Of a stretch of DNA of 64,000 nucleotides, positions 36,396-46,684 are shown piece after piece (the first letter of the stretch is position 1; each line of letters starts with the position of its first letter). This stretch comes from Haematospirillum jordaniae (lineage in GTDB: Bacteria > Pseudomonadota > Alphaproteobacteria > Rhodospirillales > Rhodospirillaceae). The translations under genes were made by a program, and so were the position numbers. A model generated the notes under the pieces. That model saw only the letters and a list, made by a program, of their open reading frames with translations. It searched no databases and was not told the origin of the DNA. The stretch is from positions 426,001-490,000 of the forward strand of contig NZ_CP014525.1 of the NCBI RefSeq assembly GCF_001611975.1, given 5' to 3'.

Positions 36396-37574
36396 ATGAG
36401 CCTCATGTGCCGGTTTGGCCTGTCCGGATCTCCCTTTCCTCTGTTCCCGGATCCACAGCGATGGTTTCCCTTGCGATCGTCTGTAGCGACACTGGAACAT
36501 CTGCAGGCCCGCTTGCGTGACGGAGACAGGCTCCTGACTCTGACAGGGCCGGAAGGTATCGGCAAAAGCACACTGTGTGCCAAGCTGCTGCGTGACATCC
36601 CCTCACCCCTCTCGGCCCTTTGCATAACCATTCCCGGCGATAACAACAGCAAAAGCCTGGAACGCCTCCTTCTGGGCGCCCTGTCCCACGGCGTACACCC
36701 GGAGGGTGAAGGCGAAGAGCATGATATGATCATCAGGCTTCTGCTCGGCCGACGCCCTAGCCGGACACCGTGCTTGGTCATTATTGACGATGCCCATTAT
36801 CTGCCATCCCGCGCCTTGCTGTTTCTGCACAGCCTTCTGGCCATGCACCGGGAGGGAGGTCCTATCCTAAGAGTTGTTTTGTGTGGTGCGGATGACCTCC
36901 TTCCACGACTGAACCACCCCCTCTTCCGCGCACTGTCCTCACTCCCGACACACTTTCTCAGCCTGCAGCCCATGAATGCAGGAGAAACCATCGCCTATAT
37001 AGACCATCACCTGAACCTAGCAGCCCTACCGGATCATCCAGCAGCACGCCCTTTTTCTCCCGAAGCCCTAGGCATCCTAGTTGTGGACAGTCAGGGGCTG
37101 CCCGGACGCGTCAACCAGCTGTGTGACAAGGCATTGCACGCTGCAGCACAACGCGGCGATATTCTCGTCCGTCCTGAAGATCTGGGATACCAATCTGCCT
37201 TCACACCCACCCATGGTCAGAAGAAACAGGTGGGTATAACCCAAGCCTCAATTCTTGCAGGATTTGGCGGTATGCTTGCCGGAGCTCTGATCGCAGCATT
37301 CTTCACGGGAATAATCCCAGTGCTGGACAGCAACAGTGAACTGGAACCGATAGCCTTGGACAAGGAGGGTTCCTCCCTGCTGACAGGGACCCGGGCACAC
37401 CCGCCTCTGTCGATTGTACTGAGCGAGAAACCAGATCCCCCGGCACCACCGCCGCAGCTTGATGGTCATCAGGACGAGAGCGGATCCAGCACAGCCTGCC
37501 GCGATCAGCAAGGCCGCTGGTTATGGTCATCAACAGCTTGCCCTAACAACCCCGATTCAACAGTGAAGCCCTGA
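36396..37574 (+). CDS. ExeA-like AAA ATPase with a C-terminal membrane helix
   Basis: 392 residues from ATG 36396, AGGA upstream. FGLSGSPFPLFPDPQRWFP resembles the N-terminus of ExeA/GspA-type ATPases. Walker A is GPEGIGKS (51-58), Walker B is LVIIDDAH (about 124), then LQPMNAGETIAYIDHHL and LPGRVNQLCDKAL. A single membrane helix at about 282-304 (ASILAGFGGMLAGALIAAFF) leads to a Pro-rich periplasmic tail with two Cys. ExeA family proteins help place secretion or pilus parts in the wall. Here the stop TGA overlaps the yejA ATG, so it is tied to the peptide transporter, which is unusual. No peptidoglycan-binding domain is visible in the tail. Confidence 0.8.
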   Translation: MSLMCRFGLSGSPFPLFPDPQRWFPLRSSVATLEHLQARLRDGDRLLTLTGPEGIGKSTLCAKLLRDIPSPLSALCITIPGDNNSKSLERLLLGALSHGVHPEGEGEEHDMIIRLLLGRRPSRTPCLVIIDDAHYLPSRALLFLHSLLAMHREGGPILRVVLCGADDLLPRLNHPLFRALSSLPTHFLSLQPMNAGETIAYIDHHLNLAALPDHPAARPFSPEALGILVVDSQGLPGRVNQLCDKALHAAAQRGDILVRPEDLGYQSAFTPTHGQKKQVGITQASILAGFGGMLAGALIAAFFTGIIPVLDSNSELEPIALDKEGSSLLTGTRAHPPLSIVLSEKPDPPAPPPQLDGHQDESGSSTACRDQQGRWLWSSTACPNNPDSTVKP

Positions 37575-39415
37575 TGTACGCAGCCATCCGTTCATGCCTG
37601 CTCTTGTTTGCCCTTGTCACCGGGATTGCTGCACCATCCAGTGCCACAGAGCACACAAGCCCCCGAAAGGCATCCCCGACACATGCTCTTGCCATGCACG
37701 GGGCACCCAAATATCCGGAACACTTTCAGCATTTTGACTACGTCAACCCGGATGCGCCAAAAGGCGGCATCCTGCGTATGACTCATGCTTATGCCTTTAA
37801 CAGCCTGAACCCCTTCATCATGAAAGGTGTGGCGGCACCGGGACTCGCACCGCTTGGCAGCAGCTATCTCTACGCATCCCTTATGGTCTCGAGCAAGGAT
37901 GAACCCTTTACTGAATACGGATACCTAGCAGAAAGCATCGAGCTTGCCGACGATCGCAGCTGGGTTGCCTTCAACCTCCGGCCACAAGCCACGTTCCACG
38001 ATGGAACACCTGTTCTGGCCGATGACGTTGTTTTCAGCTTCAACACCCTGCGCGAGAAGGGACGGCCGCTGTATCGTTCCTACTGGGGCAACATAACACG
38101 TGTGGAAGCAACCGGACCAAGGCGGGTTCTATTCACCTTTGATGGCACACGCAACCGCGAGCTTCCCTTGATCTTGGGGCAACTTCCCGTCTTCTCCAAG
38201 ACAGACTGGGACGGGCACGACTTTGAACGCAGCAGCCTGCGCATTCCGCTCGGGAACGGGCCCTATCGCATTGCCACGGTCGAAAGCGGGCGACGCATCG
38301 TGTGGGAGCGTGTTGAGAATTGGTGGGGACATACGGTCCCGGCCCTGCGCGGCCACTATAACTTTGATACAATCCGGGTGGATATTTATCAGGATGACAC
38401 GGTTGCCAAGGAAGCCCTGAAGGCTGGAAAGGTTGATATCCGTATTATTCGCAGCGCCCAAGAATGGGCGCGGGACTATCCGGAAACCGGGAAAGCAGAT
38501 AGCCCACTGACCCGGATTACCATCAAGAACCAGAGCCCATCCGGTATGCAGGGCTTTGTCTTCAACACACGGCGCCCACCATTTTCCGACCCCAAGGTAC
38601 GTGAAGCCCTGATCCAAGCCTTTGATTTCGAATGGACCAACGCCAACCTGTCTTTCGGACTTTACAAACGGACCCGAAGCTACTTTGGAAACTCAGACCT
38701 GGAAGCAACAGGGGAGCCGGGCCCGGAAGAACGAGTCCTGCTGGAACCCTGGCGTGACCAGATCCCTGAGCGTGTTTTTGGACCAGCCTGGGAACCTCCC
38801 CGCACAGACACCCCGGGTGGGCTACGCGCCAATCTGAAACGGGCCCTGACCCTTCTGGATGAGGCCGGGTACGAGGTGCGTAACAACGTTATGGTTTCCC
38901 GCGAAACCGGACAACCGCTGACCTTCGAGATTCTTCTTCATCACCCCGCCTGGGAGAGGGTAACGCGCCCCCTGCTCCAGAACCTGTCACGGCTAGGCAT
39001 CCATGCCACCATGCGTACCATTGATCCGGCACAGCACCTGACCAGACGAAACCAATACGATTACGACATGATTGTTGATGCTTGGTTCCAGAGCCTGTCA
39101 CCCGGCAATGAACAGCATGATTTTTTTGGTCGTCACGGAGCGGATAATCCCGGAGGACGCAATCTGGCCGGGATAAAGAATCCGGCCGTCGATGCCATGA
39201 TCGAAAAAATGGTGCAGGCCGATACCCGCGCCGAGCTTGTAACCGCAAGCCGGGCCTTAGACCGGATCTTGCGCTGGAGCTTTCTGTGTATCCCACAATG
39301 GTACAAAAATGAAACCATGTACGTAGCAACCCGGCAGATCCGGACGCCCGAGATGAATGTCCTGCATCCCGTCACTGATCCAGATATTTTCTGGTACGCT
39401 CCGCAATCCTCCTGA
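37574..39415 (+). CDS. yejA: peptide ABC transporter periplasmic binding protein
   Basis: 613 residues, family 5 solute-binding protein for oligopeptides, such as microcin C in other species. Signal peptide ends near PSSA. HALAMHGAPKYPEHFQHFDYVNPDAPKGG is typical of the YejA subgroup. Its ATG (37574) overlaps the stop of the upstream ATPase. Ordered yejA-yejB-yejE-yejF on one strand with tiny spacers. Confidence 0.95.
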   Translation: MYAAIRSCLLLFALVTGIAAPSSATEHTSPRKASPTHALAMHGAPKYPEHFQHFDYVNPDAPKGGILRMTHAYAFNSLNPFIMKGVAAPGLAPLGSSYLYASLMVSSKDEPFTEYGYLAESIELADDRSWVAFNLRPQATFHDGTPVLADDVVFSFNTLREKGRPLYRSYWGNITRVEATGPRRVLFTFDGTRNRELPLILGQLPVFSKTDWDGHDFERSSLRIPLGNGPYRIATVESGRRIVWERVENWWGHTVPALRGHYNFDTIRVDIYQDDTVAKEALKAGKVDIRIIRSAQEWARDYPETGKADSPLTRITIKNQSPSGMQGFVFNTRRPPFSDPKVREALIQAFDFEWTNANLSFGLYKRTRSYFGNSDLEATGEPGPEERVLLEPWRDQIPERVFGPAWEPPRTDTPGGLRANLKRALTLLDEAGYEVRNNVMVSRETGQPLTFEILLHHPAWERVTRPLLQNLSRLGIHATMRTIDPAQHLTRRNQYDYDMIVDAWFQSLSPGNEQHDFFGRHGADNPGGRNLAGIKNPAVDAMIEKMVQADTRAELVTASRALDRILRWSFLCIPQWYKNETMYVATRQIRTPEMNVLHPVTDPDIFWYAPQSS

Positions 39416-39429
39416 CGGAACCAAGCACC

Positions 39430-40485
39430 ATGGGATCCTATATTCTGCGCCGTCTGCTTCTGATACCACTGACCCTGCTGGGAATCATGACGGTCAACTT
39501 CTTTGTCATCCAGACCGCACCCGGGGGACCGGTCGAACAGACATTGCTGATGATGACCGAAGCAACCGGTGGCCTAGCCTCTGAGTCGGGGGCGGGAGAA
39601 ACAACCCTGTACCGCGGGAAACAGGGGCTGGACGATGAACACATTGAACACATCCGCAAACAATTCGGCTTTGACCGCCCGCTTCACGAACGCTACCTGA
39701 TGATGCTGGCTGACTATGCCCGTTTCGAGCTGGGTGAGAGCTTTTATCAGTCCAAACCCGTCACCGAGATGGTAATCGATGCTCTTCCAGTTTCGATCTC
39801 CCTTGGGGTGTTGTCGACCCTGATCATCTATACCATCTCCATTCCCTTGGGCATCCTGAAAGCCATTCGCAGCGGCAGCCGTCTTGACGGTATTAGCAGC
39901 TGGATTGTCGTTGTCGGTTATGCGGTTCCATCATTCATGTTTGGGATCCTGTTTATTATCTTTCTGGCCGGTGGTCGCTTTCTGGACTGGTTTCCAATGC
40001 GGGGGCTTGCTTCGGATGACTTTCATACATTGTCATGGGCAGGGCAGGTGCTGGATTGGTTATGGCATATGACCCTGCCTGTTACAGCCATGGTGATGAG
40101 CGGCTTTGCCAGCCTGACCCTTCTGACCCGCAACTCTTTTCTTGAAGAAATCAGCAAGCAATACGTCATCACAGCCCGCGCCAAGGGACTGACCGAGCGG
40201 CGGGTTCTATATGGGCATGTCTTCCGCAATGCCATGCTGATTGTAATCGCTGGTTTCCCAGCCACACTGATTGCCATGTTCCTGACCGGGAGCATCCTGA
40301 TCGAGAGCATTTTCTCGCTCAATGGCCTTGGCCTTCTCGGGTTTGAAGCCGTCGTCCGGCGCGACTACCCGGTTGTGTTTGGCAGCCTGTATATTTTTGG
40401 CCTGATCGGCCTTGTCATGAATCTGGCCAGCGATATCGCCCTGCACCTGGTTGACCCGCGGATCACATTTGAGTCTGCCCCATGA
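39430..40485 (+). CDS. yejB: peptide ABC transporter permease, first
   Basis: 351 residues. Starts MGSYILRRLLLIPLTLLGIM, the standard DppB-type N-terminal helix, then IQTAPGGPVEQ. The permease loop is ITARAKGLTERRVLYGHVFRNA. Six membrane helices expected. Its TGA overlaps the ATG of yejE by four bases. Confidence 0.96.
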   Translation: MGSYILRRLLLIPLTLLGIMTVNFFVIQTAPGGPVEQTLLMMTEATGGLASESGAGETTLYRGKQGLDDEHIEHIRKQFGFDRPLHERYLMMLADYARFELGESFYQSKPVTEMVIDALPVSISLGVLSTLIIYTISIPLGILKAIRSGSRLDGISSWIVVVGYAVPSFMFGILFIIFLAGGRFLDWFPMRGLASDDFHTLSWAGQVLDWLWHMTLPVTAMVMSGFASLTLLTRNSFLEEISKQYVITARAKGLTERRVLYGHVFRNAMLIVIAGFPATLIAMFLTGSILIESIFSLNGLGLLGFEAVVRRDYPVVFGSLYIFGLIGLVMNLASDIALHLVDPRITFESAP

Positions 40486-41525
40486 GCACAATCCATCAAA
40501 CACCTTGGCAACGACGGCTGGATGCCTTCCGGGTACAACGGCGCAGCCTGTGGAGCCTGCGCATTCTGGGCATCCTGTTTCTGTTCAGTCTGTGTGCTGA
40601 ATTCCTAGCTAACGACCGCCCCCTGCTTGTTTTCTACGATGGCAGGATCTATACGCCAGTGATAACCGATTACCCTGAAACAACGTTCGGCGGCTTCCTA
40701 CCCACCTATACGGACTATCACGACCCAGAGGTCGGGGCCCTGATTGATGCCAAAGGGTTTGCCCTGTGGCCTCCCTTGCGTTTTTCCTACAACACCATAG
40801 ATACTCGCACAGACGAACCGCCACCGGTTCCTCCCGGCTGGCTTCACCCCTTGGGGACCGATGGGCAGGGGCAGGATATTCTGGCCCAAATTCTGTACGG
40901 ATTCCGCAGCTCCATGCTTTTCAGCCTAACCCTGACCACCCTGTCGGTTGGCATCGCCATTGTGATCGGAGCCCTGCAGGGGTTCTATGGTGGACACATT
41001 GATCTTTTTGGCCAGCGTGCCTTGGAAATATGGAGCGGGCTTCCCCAATTGTTCATCCTGATTATCCTTGCCAGCCTGATTGCTCCTTCATTCTGGAGCA
41101 TTCTTCTGGCGTTGGCCCTGTTTTCTTGGACAAGTCTGGTTGGTTTGGTCCGGGCCGAGGTTCTGAAAGTGCGGGCACAGGACTACGTGCGTGCAGCGCG
41201 TGCGCTTGGAGCCGGCAATACGCGTATTCTATGGCGTCACATCCTGCCCAACGCCCTGACAGCATCCCTGACCATGGCTCCTTTTCTGCTGGCCGGCAGC
41301 ATTGTGACACTTGCCGCGCTGGATCTGATCGGTTACGGGCTGCCCTCGACTTCGGCCTCTCTCGGGGCGCTGCTGAAGCAGGGAAAAGACAGCCTAGATG
41401 CCCCTTGGGTTGGCATCAGTGGCTTCGTCACCTTGGCCTCCTGCCTGACCATGCTCGTCTTTGTCGGGGAAGGTATCCGTGATGCCCTTGATCCAAGGCA
41501 CAAGGCCGGGCGGGGTGGGTCATGA
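40482..41525 (+). CDS. yejE: peptide ABC transporter permease, second
   Basis: 347 residues, DppC-type. An N-terminal helix, then a periplasmic insert (about 45-135) typical of YejE, with HPLGTDGQGQDILAQILYG. The permease loop reads VRAARALGAGNTRILWRHILPN. Overlaps yejB by four bases and yejF by four bases. Confidence 0.96.
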   Translation: MSTIHQTPWQRRLDAFRVQRRSLWSLRILGILFLFSLCAEFLANDRPLLVFYDGRIYTPVITDYPETTFGGFLPTYTDYHDPEVGALIDAKGFALWPPLRFSYNTIDTRTDEPPPVPPGWLHPLGTDGQGQDILAQILYGFRSSMLFSLTLTTLSVGIAIVIGALQGFYGGHIDLFGQRALEIWSGLPQLFILIILASLIAPSFWSILLALALFSWTSLVGLVRAEVLKVRAQDYVRAARALGAGNTRILWRHILPNALTASLTMAPFLLAGSIVTLAALDLIGYGLPSTSASLGALLKQGKDSLDAPWVGISGFVTLASCLTMLVFVGEGIRDALDPRHKAGRGGS

Positions 41526-43207
41526 GCATACGGCAGAGCACACCATCGGTCACGCAACCGATCTTGTCCATACGGGATCTCTGTATTTGTACGCACGGAC
41601 GGGACAACCCTGTTAACCTCGTCAAGGGACTGTCGCTGGACATTGCACACGGTGAGACACTGGCCTTGGTCGGAGAGTCAGGCTGCGGAAAGTCCATGAC
41701 TGCTTTGTCGGTTCTCCGCCTTTTACCACCGGGTGTCCGGATCCGCTCCGGGTCAATCCACCTCAAGGGACAGGATCTTGCCGGAGCAAACGACGCAAGG
41801 CTGCGCAAAATCCGCGGCAACCGGATCGGCATGGTTTTTCAGGAACCAATGAACAGCCTAAATCCGCTTCATACCATCGGACGCCAGATTGCCGAGTCCC
41901 TGCATGCCCATCAGACCATAAAGCGAAATGCTCTCCGGTCTCGGGTTATCGAACTGCTGGACATGGTGGGACTGCCAAACCCGCAATCACGTCTGCGGGC
42001 TTTTCCTCACGAACTGTCGGGTGGCCAACGCCAAAGGGTCATGATCGCCATGGCACTGGCCAATGCGCCCGATCTCCTGATTGCAGATGAACCCACCACA
42101 GCACTGGATGTCACAATTCAGGCACAGATCCTTTCCCTTCTGAAAGACATGCAAAAGCAGATGGGAATGGCGATCCTGTTCATCACGCATGATCTGGGAA
42201 TTGTGCGGCGGATTGCCGATCGGGCTTGCGTCATGAAGGATGGTGAGCTGGCCGAGGAACGCCCGACGCCAGATCTGTTCTCCAGTCCACAGCATCCTTT
42301 CACCCGCCATCTTTTGTCCTCCGGCCCATCCGGACACAAAGATCCGGTTGCCCCGGATGCGCCGGTCGTTCTGGACGTACAAAACATGCAGGTCCGCTTC
42401 CCGGTACGGCGTGGTCTTTTTGGCCTAGCCCGGCACTGGAATACGGTCGTCAATGATGTTTCCCTGACTCTGCGACAGGGCCAAACCTTGGGTATTGTCG
42501 GTGAATCCGGATCGGGGAAAACAACATTGGCCATGGCCATACTGCGGCTGGTCAAGGCGCAGGGGCGCATTGTCTGCCTGGGTCATGCACTGGACGAACT
42601 ACCAGAGAAGACCCTGCGTCCGTTCCGACGCTCGATGCAAATCGTGTTTCAGGATCCATGGGGATCACTCAGCCCTCGCATGACCGTACGGGATATCATA
42701 GGTGAAGGCCTTGATATCCACTGCCCCGGCAGCAAACAGGATCGTGAGGCCGCCATCCAGGCCATCCTAGACGAGGTTGGCCTGACACCGGACCATGCAG
42801 ACCGTTACCCCCATGAATTTTCCGGCGGGCAACGTCAAAGGATCGGCATTGCGCGTGCCTTGGTCCTCAAACCCAGACTTCTGGTTCTGGATGAACCCAC
42901 CAGCGCCCTAGACGTCTCTATCCAGGCACAGATTATCGCCCTTCTGCGTAATCTCCAGCAACGCCATCACCTGTCCTTCCTGTTCATAAGCCATGATTTG
43001 CGGGTCGTTCGCGCCTTGGCAGACACCATCCTAGTCATGAAGAACGGCCAAGCGGTGGAATACGGCCCAACCAGCACCGTACTGAAAGATCCACAGCACC
43101 CCTATACGCAAACCCTTCTGGCCGCTGCCTTCCTAGATCAACTACCCACGTATGGAAAAAACCACACCCGTTTTCCGGAACCGGACAATATTATAGGAGA
43201 GTCTTAA
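41522..43207 (+). CDS. yejF: peptide ABC transporter ATP-binding protein (double domain)
   Basis: 561 residues holding two ATPase domains. First: Walker A GESGCGKS, signature [10 protein letters not shown], Walker [14 protein letters not shown]. Second: Walker A GESGSGKT, signature [10 protein letters not shown], Walker [13 protein letters not shown]. Both have complete catalytic motifs. It energises the YejBE permease. Last gene of the yej operon; the stop is at 43207. Confidence 0.97.
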   Translation: MSIRQSTPSVTQPILSIRDLCICTHGRDNPVNLVKGLSLDIAHGETLALVGESGCGKSMTALSVLRLLPPGVRIRSGSIHLKGQDLAGANDARLRKIRGNRIGMVFQEPMNSLNPLHTIGRQIAESLHAHQTIKRNALRSRVIELLDMVGLPNPQSRLRAFPHELSGGQRQRVMIAMALANAPDLLIADEPTTALDVTIQAQILSLLKDMQKQMGMAILFITHDLGIVRRIADRACVMKDGELAEERPTPDLFSSPQHPFTRHLLSSGPSGHKDPVAPDAPVVLDVQNMQVRFPVRRGLFGLARHWNTVVNDVSLTLRQGQTLGIVGESGSGKTTLAMAILRLVKAQGRIVCLGHALDELPEKTLRPFRRSMQIVFQDPWGSLSPRMTVRDIIGEGLDIHCPGSKQDREAAIQAILDEVGLTPDHADRYPHEFSGGQRQRIGIARALVLKPRLLVLDEPTSALDVSIQAQIIALLRNLQQRHHLSFLFISHDLRVVRALADTILVMKNGQAVEYGPTSTVLKDPQHPYTQTLLAAAFLDQLPTYGKNHTRFPEPDNIIGES

Positions 43208-43313
43208 CTTTCACGGGCGATACTCGCATACTGTGCTGGATTGTACGGTAGACCCCATCAACCGGCATCGGTATTGACGGGCACATCTGCCCACATTGGC
43301 TGCGGAAAACCGG

Positions 43314-43625
43314 ATGACCGAGCAGTTTCGCCTGAAAGATGACCCAACGCTACAAACCGTCGGTGGTCTGCGTCCGATCACCAATGATGCCGCCTTTACA
43401 GTGCAGGTAGAGATCTCGGTTATGCTGGGCAAATCCATGCTGCGGGTGCACCAGCTGCTGAAACTGGGCCGCGGTGCCGTGGTCGAGCTGGATCAGAAGA
43501 CCGATGAGCCTGTGGAAATTTATGCCAACGGCATACTGGTGGCCCGTGGCGAGGTGGTGATTACCGAAGGCGACAAGATCGGCGTGACCCTGACAGAGCT
43601 TGTACACTCTGTCTACGCGACCTGA
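43314..43625 (+). CDS. fliN: flagellar C-ring protein FliN
   Basis: 103 residues from ATG 43314; TTG at 43296 is another possible start. The SpoA domain (about residues 28-98) has VQVEISVMLGKSMLRVHQLLKLGRGAVVELDQ and VEIYANGILVARGEVVI, as in FliN. It builds the rotor C-ring with FliM. No other flagellar gene is in the window, so it is separate from the main cluster. It follows the yej operon by about 100 bases, with its own likely promoter. Confidence 0.93.
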   Translation: MTEQFRLKDDPTLQTVGGLRPITNDAAFTVQVEISVMLGKSMLRVHQLLKLGRGAVVELDQKTDEPVEIYANGILVARGEVVITEGDKIGVTLTELVHSVYAT

Positions 43626-43666
43626 TATGCTGTCTGTAGAGAATCAACGGCAGGAACGCAGGGTGA

Positions 43667-44026
43667 TCAGGCATTAAGCCCTTCTGCTTCTGTCGCCGCA
43701 GCACCGATAATATCGCCGAACTCACTCAGAAACACCGATCCCTTGACCGTACGCAAAATAAGAACGCTGCGGCGGTCATGGTCGTCCATCTTGCGCTTGA
43801 GCAAGCCATAGTCAGCAAGCCGATCCACAGCCCTAGTAATGGCGGGCTTGGAGACATTCAGTTCTGCCGCAAGCCCCCGTACGGTATGGGGAGGAGGCGT
43901 CAGATAAACAGTCAACAACAGGGCCATCTGACGGGCAGACAAATCCGGTGCCTCCCGACGAACACTCTCGACAATCGCGCCGCGCCACAGATCAAGCGCC
44001 TCTACAGCTGAAATCTTGATATCCAT
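43667..44026 (-). CDS. MarR-family winged-helix regulator
   Basis: 119 residues. ARQMALLLTVYL, then the recognition region TVRGLAAELNVSKPAITRAVDRLADYGLLKRKMDDHDRRS matches the MarR family, including the D-x-R wing. Ends AAATEAEGLNA. Target unknown. Convergent to fliN and followed (upstream side) by about 170 bases up to the pepA stop. Confidence 0.9.
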   Translation of the reverse strand: MDIKISAVEALDLWRGAIVESVRREAPDLSARQMALLLTVYLTPPPHTVRGLAAELNVSKPAITRAVDRLADYGLLKRKMDDHDRRSVLILRTVKGSVFLSEFGDIIGAAATEAEGLNA

Positions 44027-44198
44027 TTCCCACCCGACGTTACTAGGAAACCCAGCCCCATGGCCTTGCGTCTATTTTGCATGCAACGGACATATCGGCC
44101 AACGCCCGAAAAAGGAACAGAAACATTCAGCATCCGGAATGACTGCCTTACAAAGGCCCAACAAAATGGAGAAAAAAGACAAACATAATTGCATGCGG

Positions 44199-45578
44199 TT
44201 AAACACGCCGTACGAAGCGGTCCTGCAGCACGGAAAAGATTGCTTTCAGCGTCATGGCTTCTCCACCAACCGGACGACCGGGACGCGCCTTCTGATTCCA
44301 GGAAAACAGGTCTATGTGAGCCCACGGCGTGGAATTCGACACAAAAGCCTGCAAGAAAAGGGCTGCCGTAATGGCACCGGCCATCCCACCTTCCGGTGCA
44401 TTGTCCAGATCGGCAATACGACTCTCAACCATGGCGCGGTAACCATCCCACAAGGGCATATGCCACAAGGGATCCTGCTCGCGCTGACCCGCTGCAACAA
44501 GATCAGCAGCAAGCGTATCTTGGTTGGAAAAAAGCGCCGGCAGTTCAGGCCCAAGAGCAACGCGTGCCGCACCGGTCAAAGTAGCAAAGTCAATCATCAG
44601 GTCCGGCTTCTCACTGTCCCCTTCGGCAAGAGCATCAGCAAGGATCAGCCGGCCTTCTGCATCTGTATTGGATATTTCAACAGTCAGCCCCTTGCGGGTT
44701 CTGAGAATATCACCCGGACGCATGGCATTGCCTGCCACGGCATTGTCCACGGCTGGCACCAGAACCCTGAGCCGGACCGGCAAGCGGGCATCCATAACCA
44801 AGCTGGCCAACGCCAGGGCATGAGCAGCTCCCCCCATATCCTTCTTCATCAGGCGCATGCCAGAAGAAGGCTTGAGATCAAGACCGCCCGTATCAAAGCA
44901 CACCCCCTTGCCAACTAGGGTCAGCCTGGGCGCGGATGGATCACCCCACCGTATGTCAATCAGACGCGGAGCACGCGGCGAGGCACGCCCAACCATATAA
45001 ATGGCCGGATAGTTACGACCTGACAGAGCCTCCCCCACAATAACCTCGAGAGAAGCCCCATAGCGTTGAGCCAGACCACGGGCGGCATCTTCCAGTCCGG
45101 ACGGCCCCATATCCTCCGCCGGTGTATTAACCAGGTCACGAACCCACTCAATAGCTCCAACCCAGCGGCCCACAGCCGCATGATCAACGCCTGCGGGCCA
45201 GACCATGCGGGCAGGTACCCGCTCCTCCTGACAGCGATAACGATCGAAACGATAAGCTCCCAAAGCCCATGCCAGACAGGACTGCACGGTATCATCTGGA
45301 TCCCGCACACCATCAAGGGACCAGACTCCAGCCGGAAGAGACAAAGGGAGATCAGACAGGGCCCACGGATCAAAGCCATCGCCAAGACCAACCAAGGCAC
45401 AGGACAAAGAGCCATCCCCGGACGGCAAGAGGCACATCTCGCCCACTCCAGCGGTAAATCCCGATGCTGCGGCAAAAGGAGGAATATCGTCCCCCGCCCG
45501 GACCAAACGAACCGGACGAACCACAGAAGAGGTGTCTATCTCTGCTGGGCTGACAAAAACCGAAAGAGGCATTTTCAT
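44199..45578 (-). CDS. leucyl aminopeptidase (M17)
   Basis: 459 residues. The two-metal signature NTDAEGRL is present, and VGKGVCFDTGGLDLKPSSGM gives the Lys and Asp metal ligands. The N-terminal 150 residues form the family's regulatory lobe. A cytoplasmic peptidase that releases N-terminal residues; it belongs to the PepA/PepB group. Fits functionally with the yej peptide importer. Confidence 0.94.
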   Translation of the reverse strand: MKMPLSVFVSPAEIDTSSVVRPVRLVRAGDDIPPFAAASGFTAGVGEMCLLPSGDGSLSCALVGLGDGFDPWALSDLPLSLPAGVWSLDGVRDPDDTVQSCLAWALGAYRFDRYRCQEERVPARMVWPAGVDHAAVGRWVGAIEWVRDLVNTPAEDMGPSGLEDAARGLAQRYGASLEVIVGEALSGRNYPAIYMVGRASPRAPRLIDIRWGDPSAPRLTLVGKGVCFDTGGLDLKPSSGMRLMKKDMGGAAHALALASLVMDARLPVRLRVLVPAVDNAVAGNAMRPGDILRTRKGLTVEISNTDAEGRLILADALAEGDSEKPDLMIDFATLTGAARVALGPELPALFSNQDTLAADLVAAGQREQDPLWHMPLWDGYRAMVESRIADLDNAPEGGMAGAITAALFLQAFVSNSTPWAHIDLFSWNQKARPGRPVGGEAMTLKAIFSVLQDRFVRRV

Positions 45579-45619
45579 CCTGTCTGTTTAGCGTACTTCA
45601 AAAGCAACAAGGCTTGCAC

Positions 45620-46684
45620 TCAATCGCCTTTGCCCATGTCCGTGTAAGCCTTGCGTGCCCCATCATGAAGAGGAATACCAAGCCCGTCACGGGCCGTATC
45701 CGGAGACATGGAAGCTGCCCGCGGATGCCCCTTGCTGTAAAGGATCAAATGATTTGGATGCCACATGGACCGGGTAATGGCCTCAACAAAATCTGCAGAC
45801 GTGCGCGTGGTTGTAATCATAAGCGCACCAACTGTAACGGTACGTATCGGCTTGCCACCCATACCAGTGTAGACATCTGCCGGTATTTCTCCGGTTGAAA
45901 AGAATGGATAACGCCCGACAAGCCGTTCCACAGCCGGCCCCTCAATTGGTACGAGGCGTGCAGACCCACTGTCCAGTAAACGCACGATCAGTTGTGTCGG
46001 GGCTCCGGAAACAAAAAACATGGCGTCCAGGGAACCGGCTATCAGATCATCGGCATCCTCTCCGGGTTTTTTATAGATCGGCTTGATGTCACCCATACTG
46101 ATCCCAAAGGCCTCAAGGATGATGTGGGAGCCAACCAAGGTCCCGGACCCCTCTTCCCCAACACCGATGCGCTTACCTTTCAGGCCAGCCACCGATGTTA
46201 TGCCCGAATCCGCACGCACAGCCAGATGAACGGCTTCCGGATACAGTCGAGCAATCGCCCTGAGTTCAGTGACAGCCCCCTTTCCCTTGTAAAGCCCGGA
46301 GCCGCTTTGGGCCCAGAAAGCAACATCTGCCTGCACAAGGGCAAAATCAAGGTCCCCGCGCGCCAGCCCTTCCACGTTCTCAACCGATCCGCTTGTCGAC
46401 TGAGCAACCGCAATCAAGCCGGGAACTCCACAGCTCCCACCCCGGTCGCAGGGGCGCGAGCCTGGTGGGTTGGATAGTGCGTTTGCAATCAATCCCCCAA
46501 CTGGAAAGTACGTTCCACCGGTTGGCCCCGTACCGATACGGACAAAACGGACATCCGCGCTTCCTTTGGTCTTGCTGTCAGACTCGCTGGCACAAGCAGG
46601 ATAAGCCAAAGCTATGGCGCAAGCGAAAATCACACCGGCAAACGCCGATCCCCGCCACCCGGAAAACGCAGACGCAACAAACAC
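45620..46684 (-). CDS. TAXI-family TRAP-type periplasmic binding protein
   Basis: 354 residues from GTG 46684, which has GGAGG seven bases upstream; the longer frame to 47101 covers the leader and is unlikely. Signal peptide to about residue 30 (SAFAGVIFACAIALAYPACA). The body, starting VRFVRIGTGPTGGTYFPVGG, is the TAXI subgroup of TRAP solute receptors; LAIAVRADSGI and GSGTLVGSHIILEAFG follow. The permease parts of a TRAP system are not nearby. The stop lies 42 bases from the aminopeptidase start, so co-transcription is likely. Confidence 0.93.
   Translation of the reverse strand: MFVASAFSGWRGSAFAGVIFACAIALAYPACASESDSKTKGSADVRFVRIGTGPTGGTYFPVGGLIANALSNPPGSRPCDRGGSCGVPGLIAVAQSTSGSVENVEGLARGDLDFALVQADVAFWAQSGSGLYKGKGAVTELRAIARLYPEAVHLAVRADSGITSVAGLKGKRIGVGEEGSGTLVGSHIILEAFGISMGDIKPIYKKPGEDADDLIAGSLDAMFFVSGAPTQLIVRLLDSGSARLVPIEGPAVERLVGRYPFFSTGEIPADVYTGMGGKPIRTVTVGALMITTTRTSADFVEAITRSMWHPNHLILYSKGHPRAASMSPDTARDGLGIPLHDGARKAYTDMGKGD

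Noticed and set aside
44016..44918. Plus-strand frame of 300 codons opposite the aminopeptidase gene
   Set aside because: Basic, low-order composition opposite a well-supported M17 gene; shadow frame.
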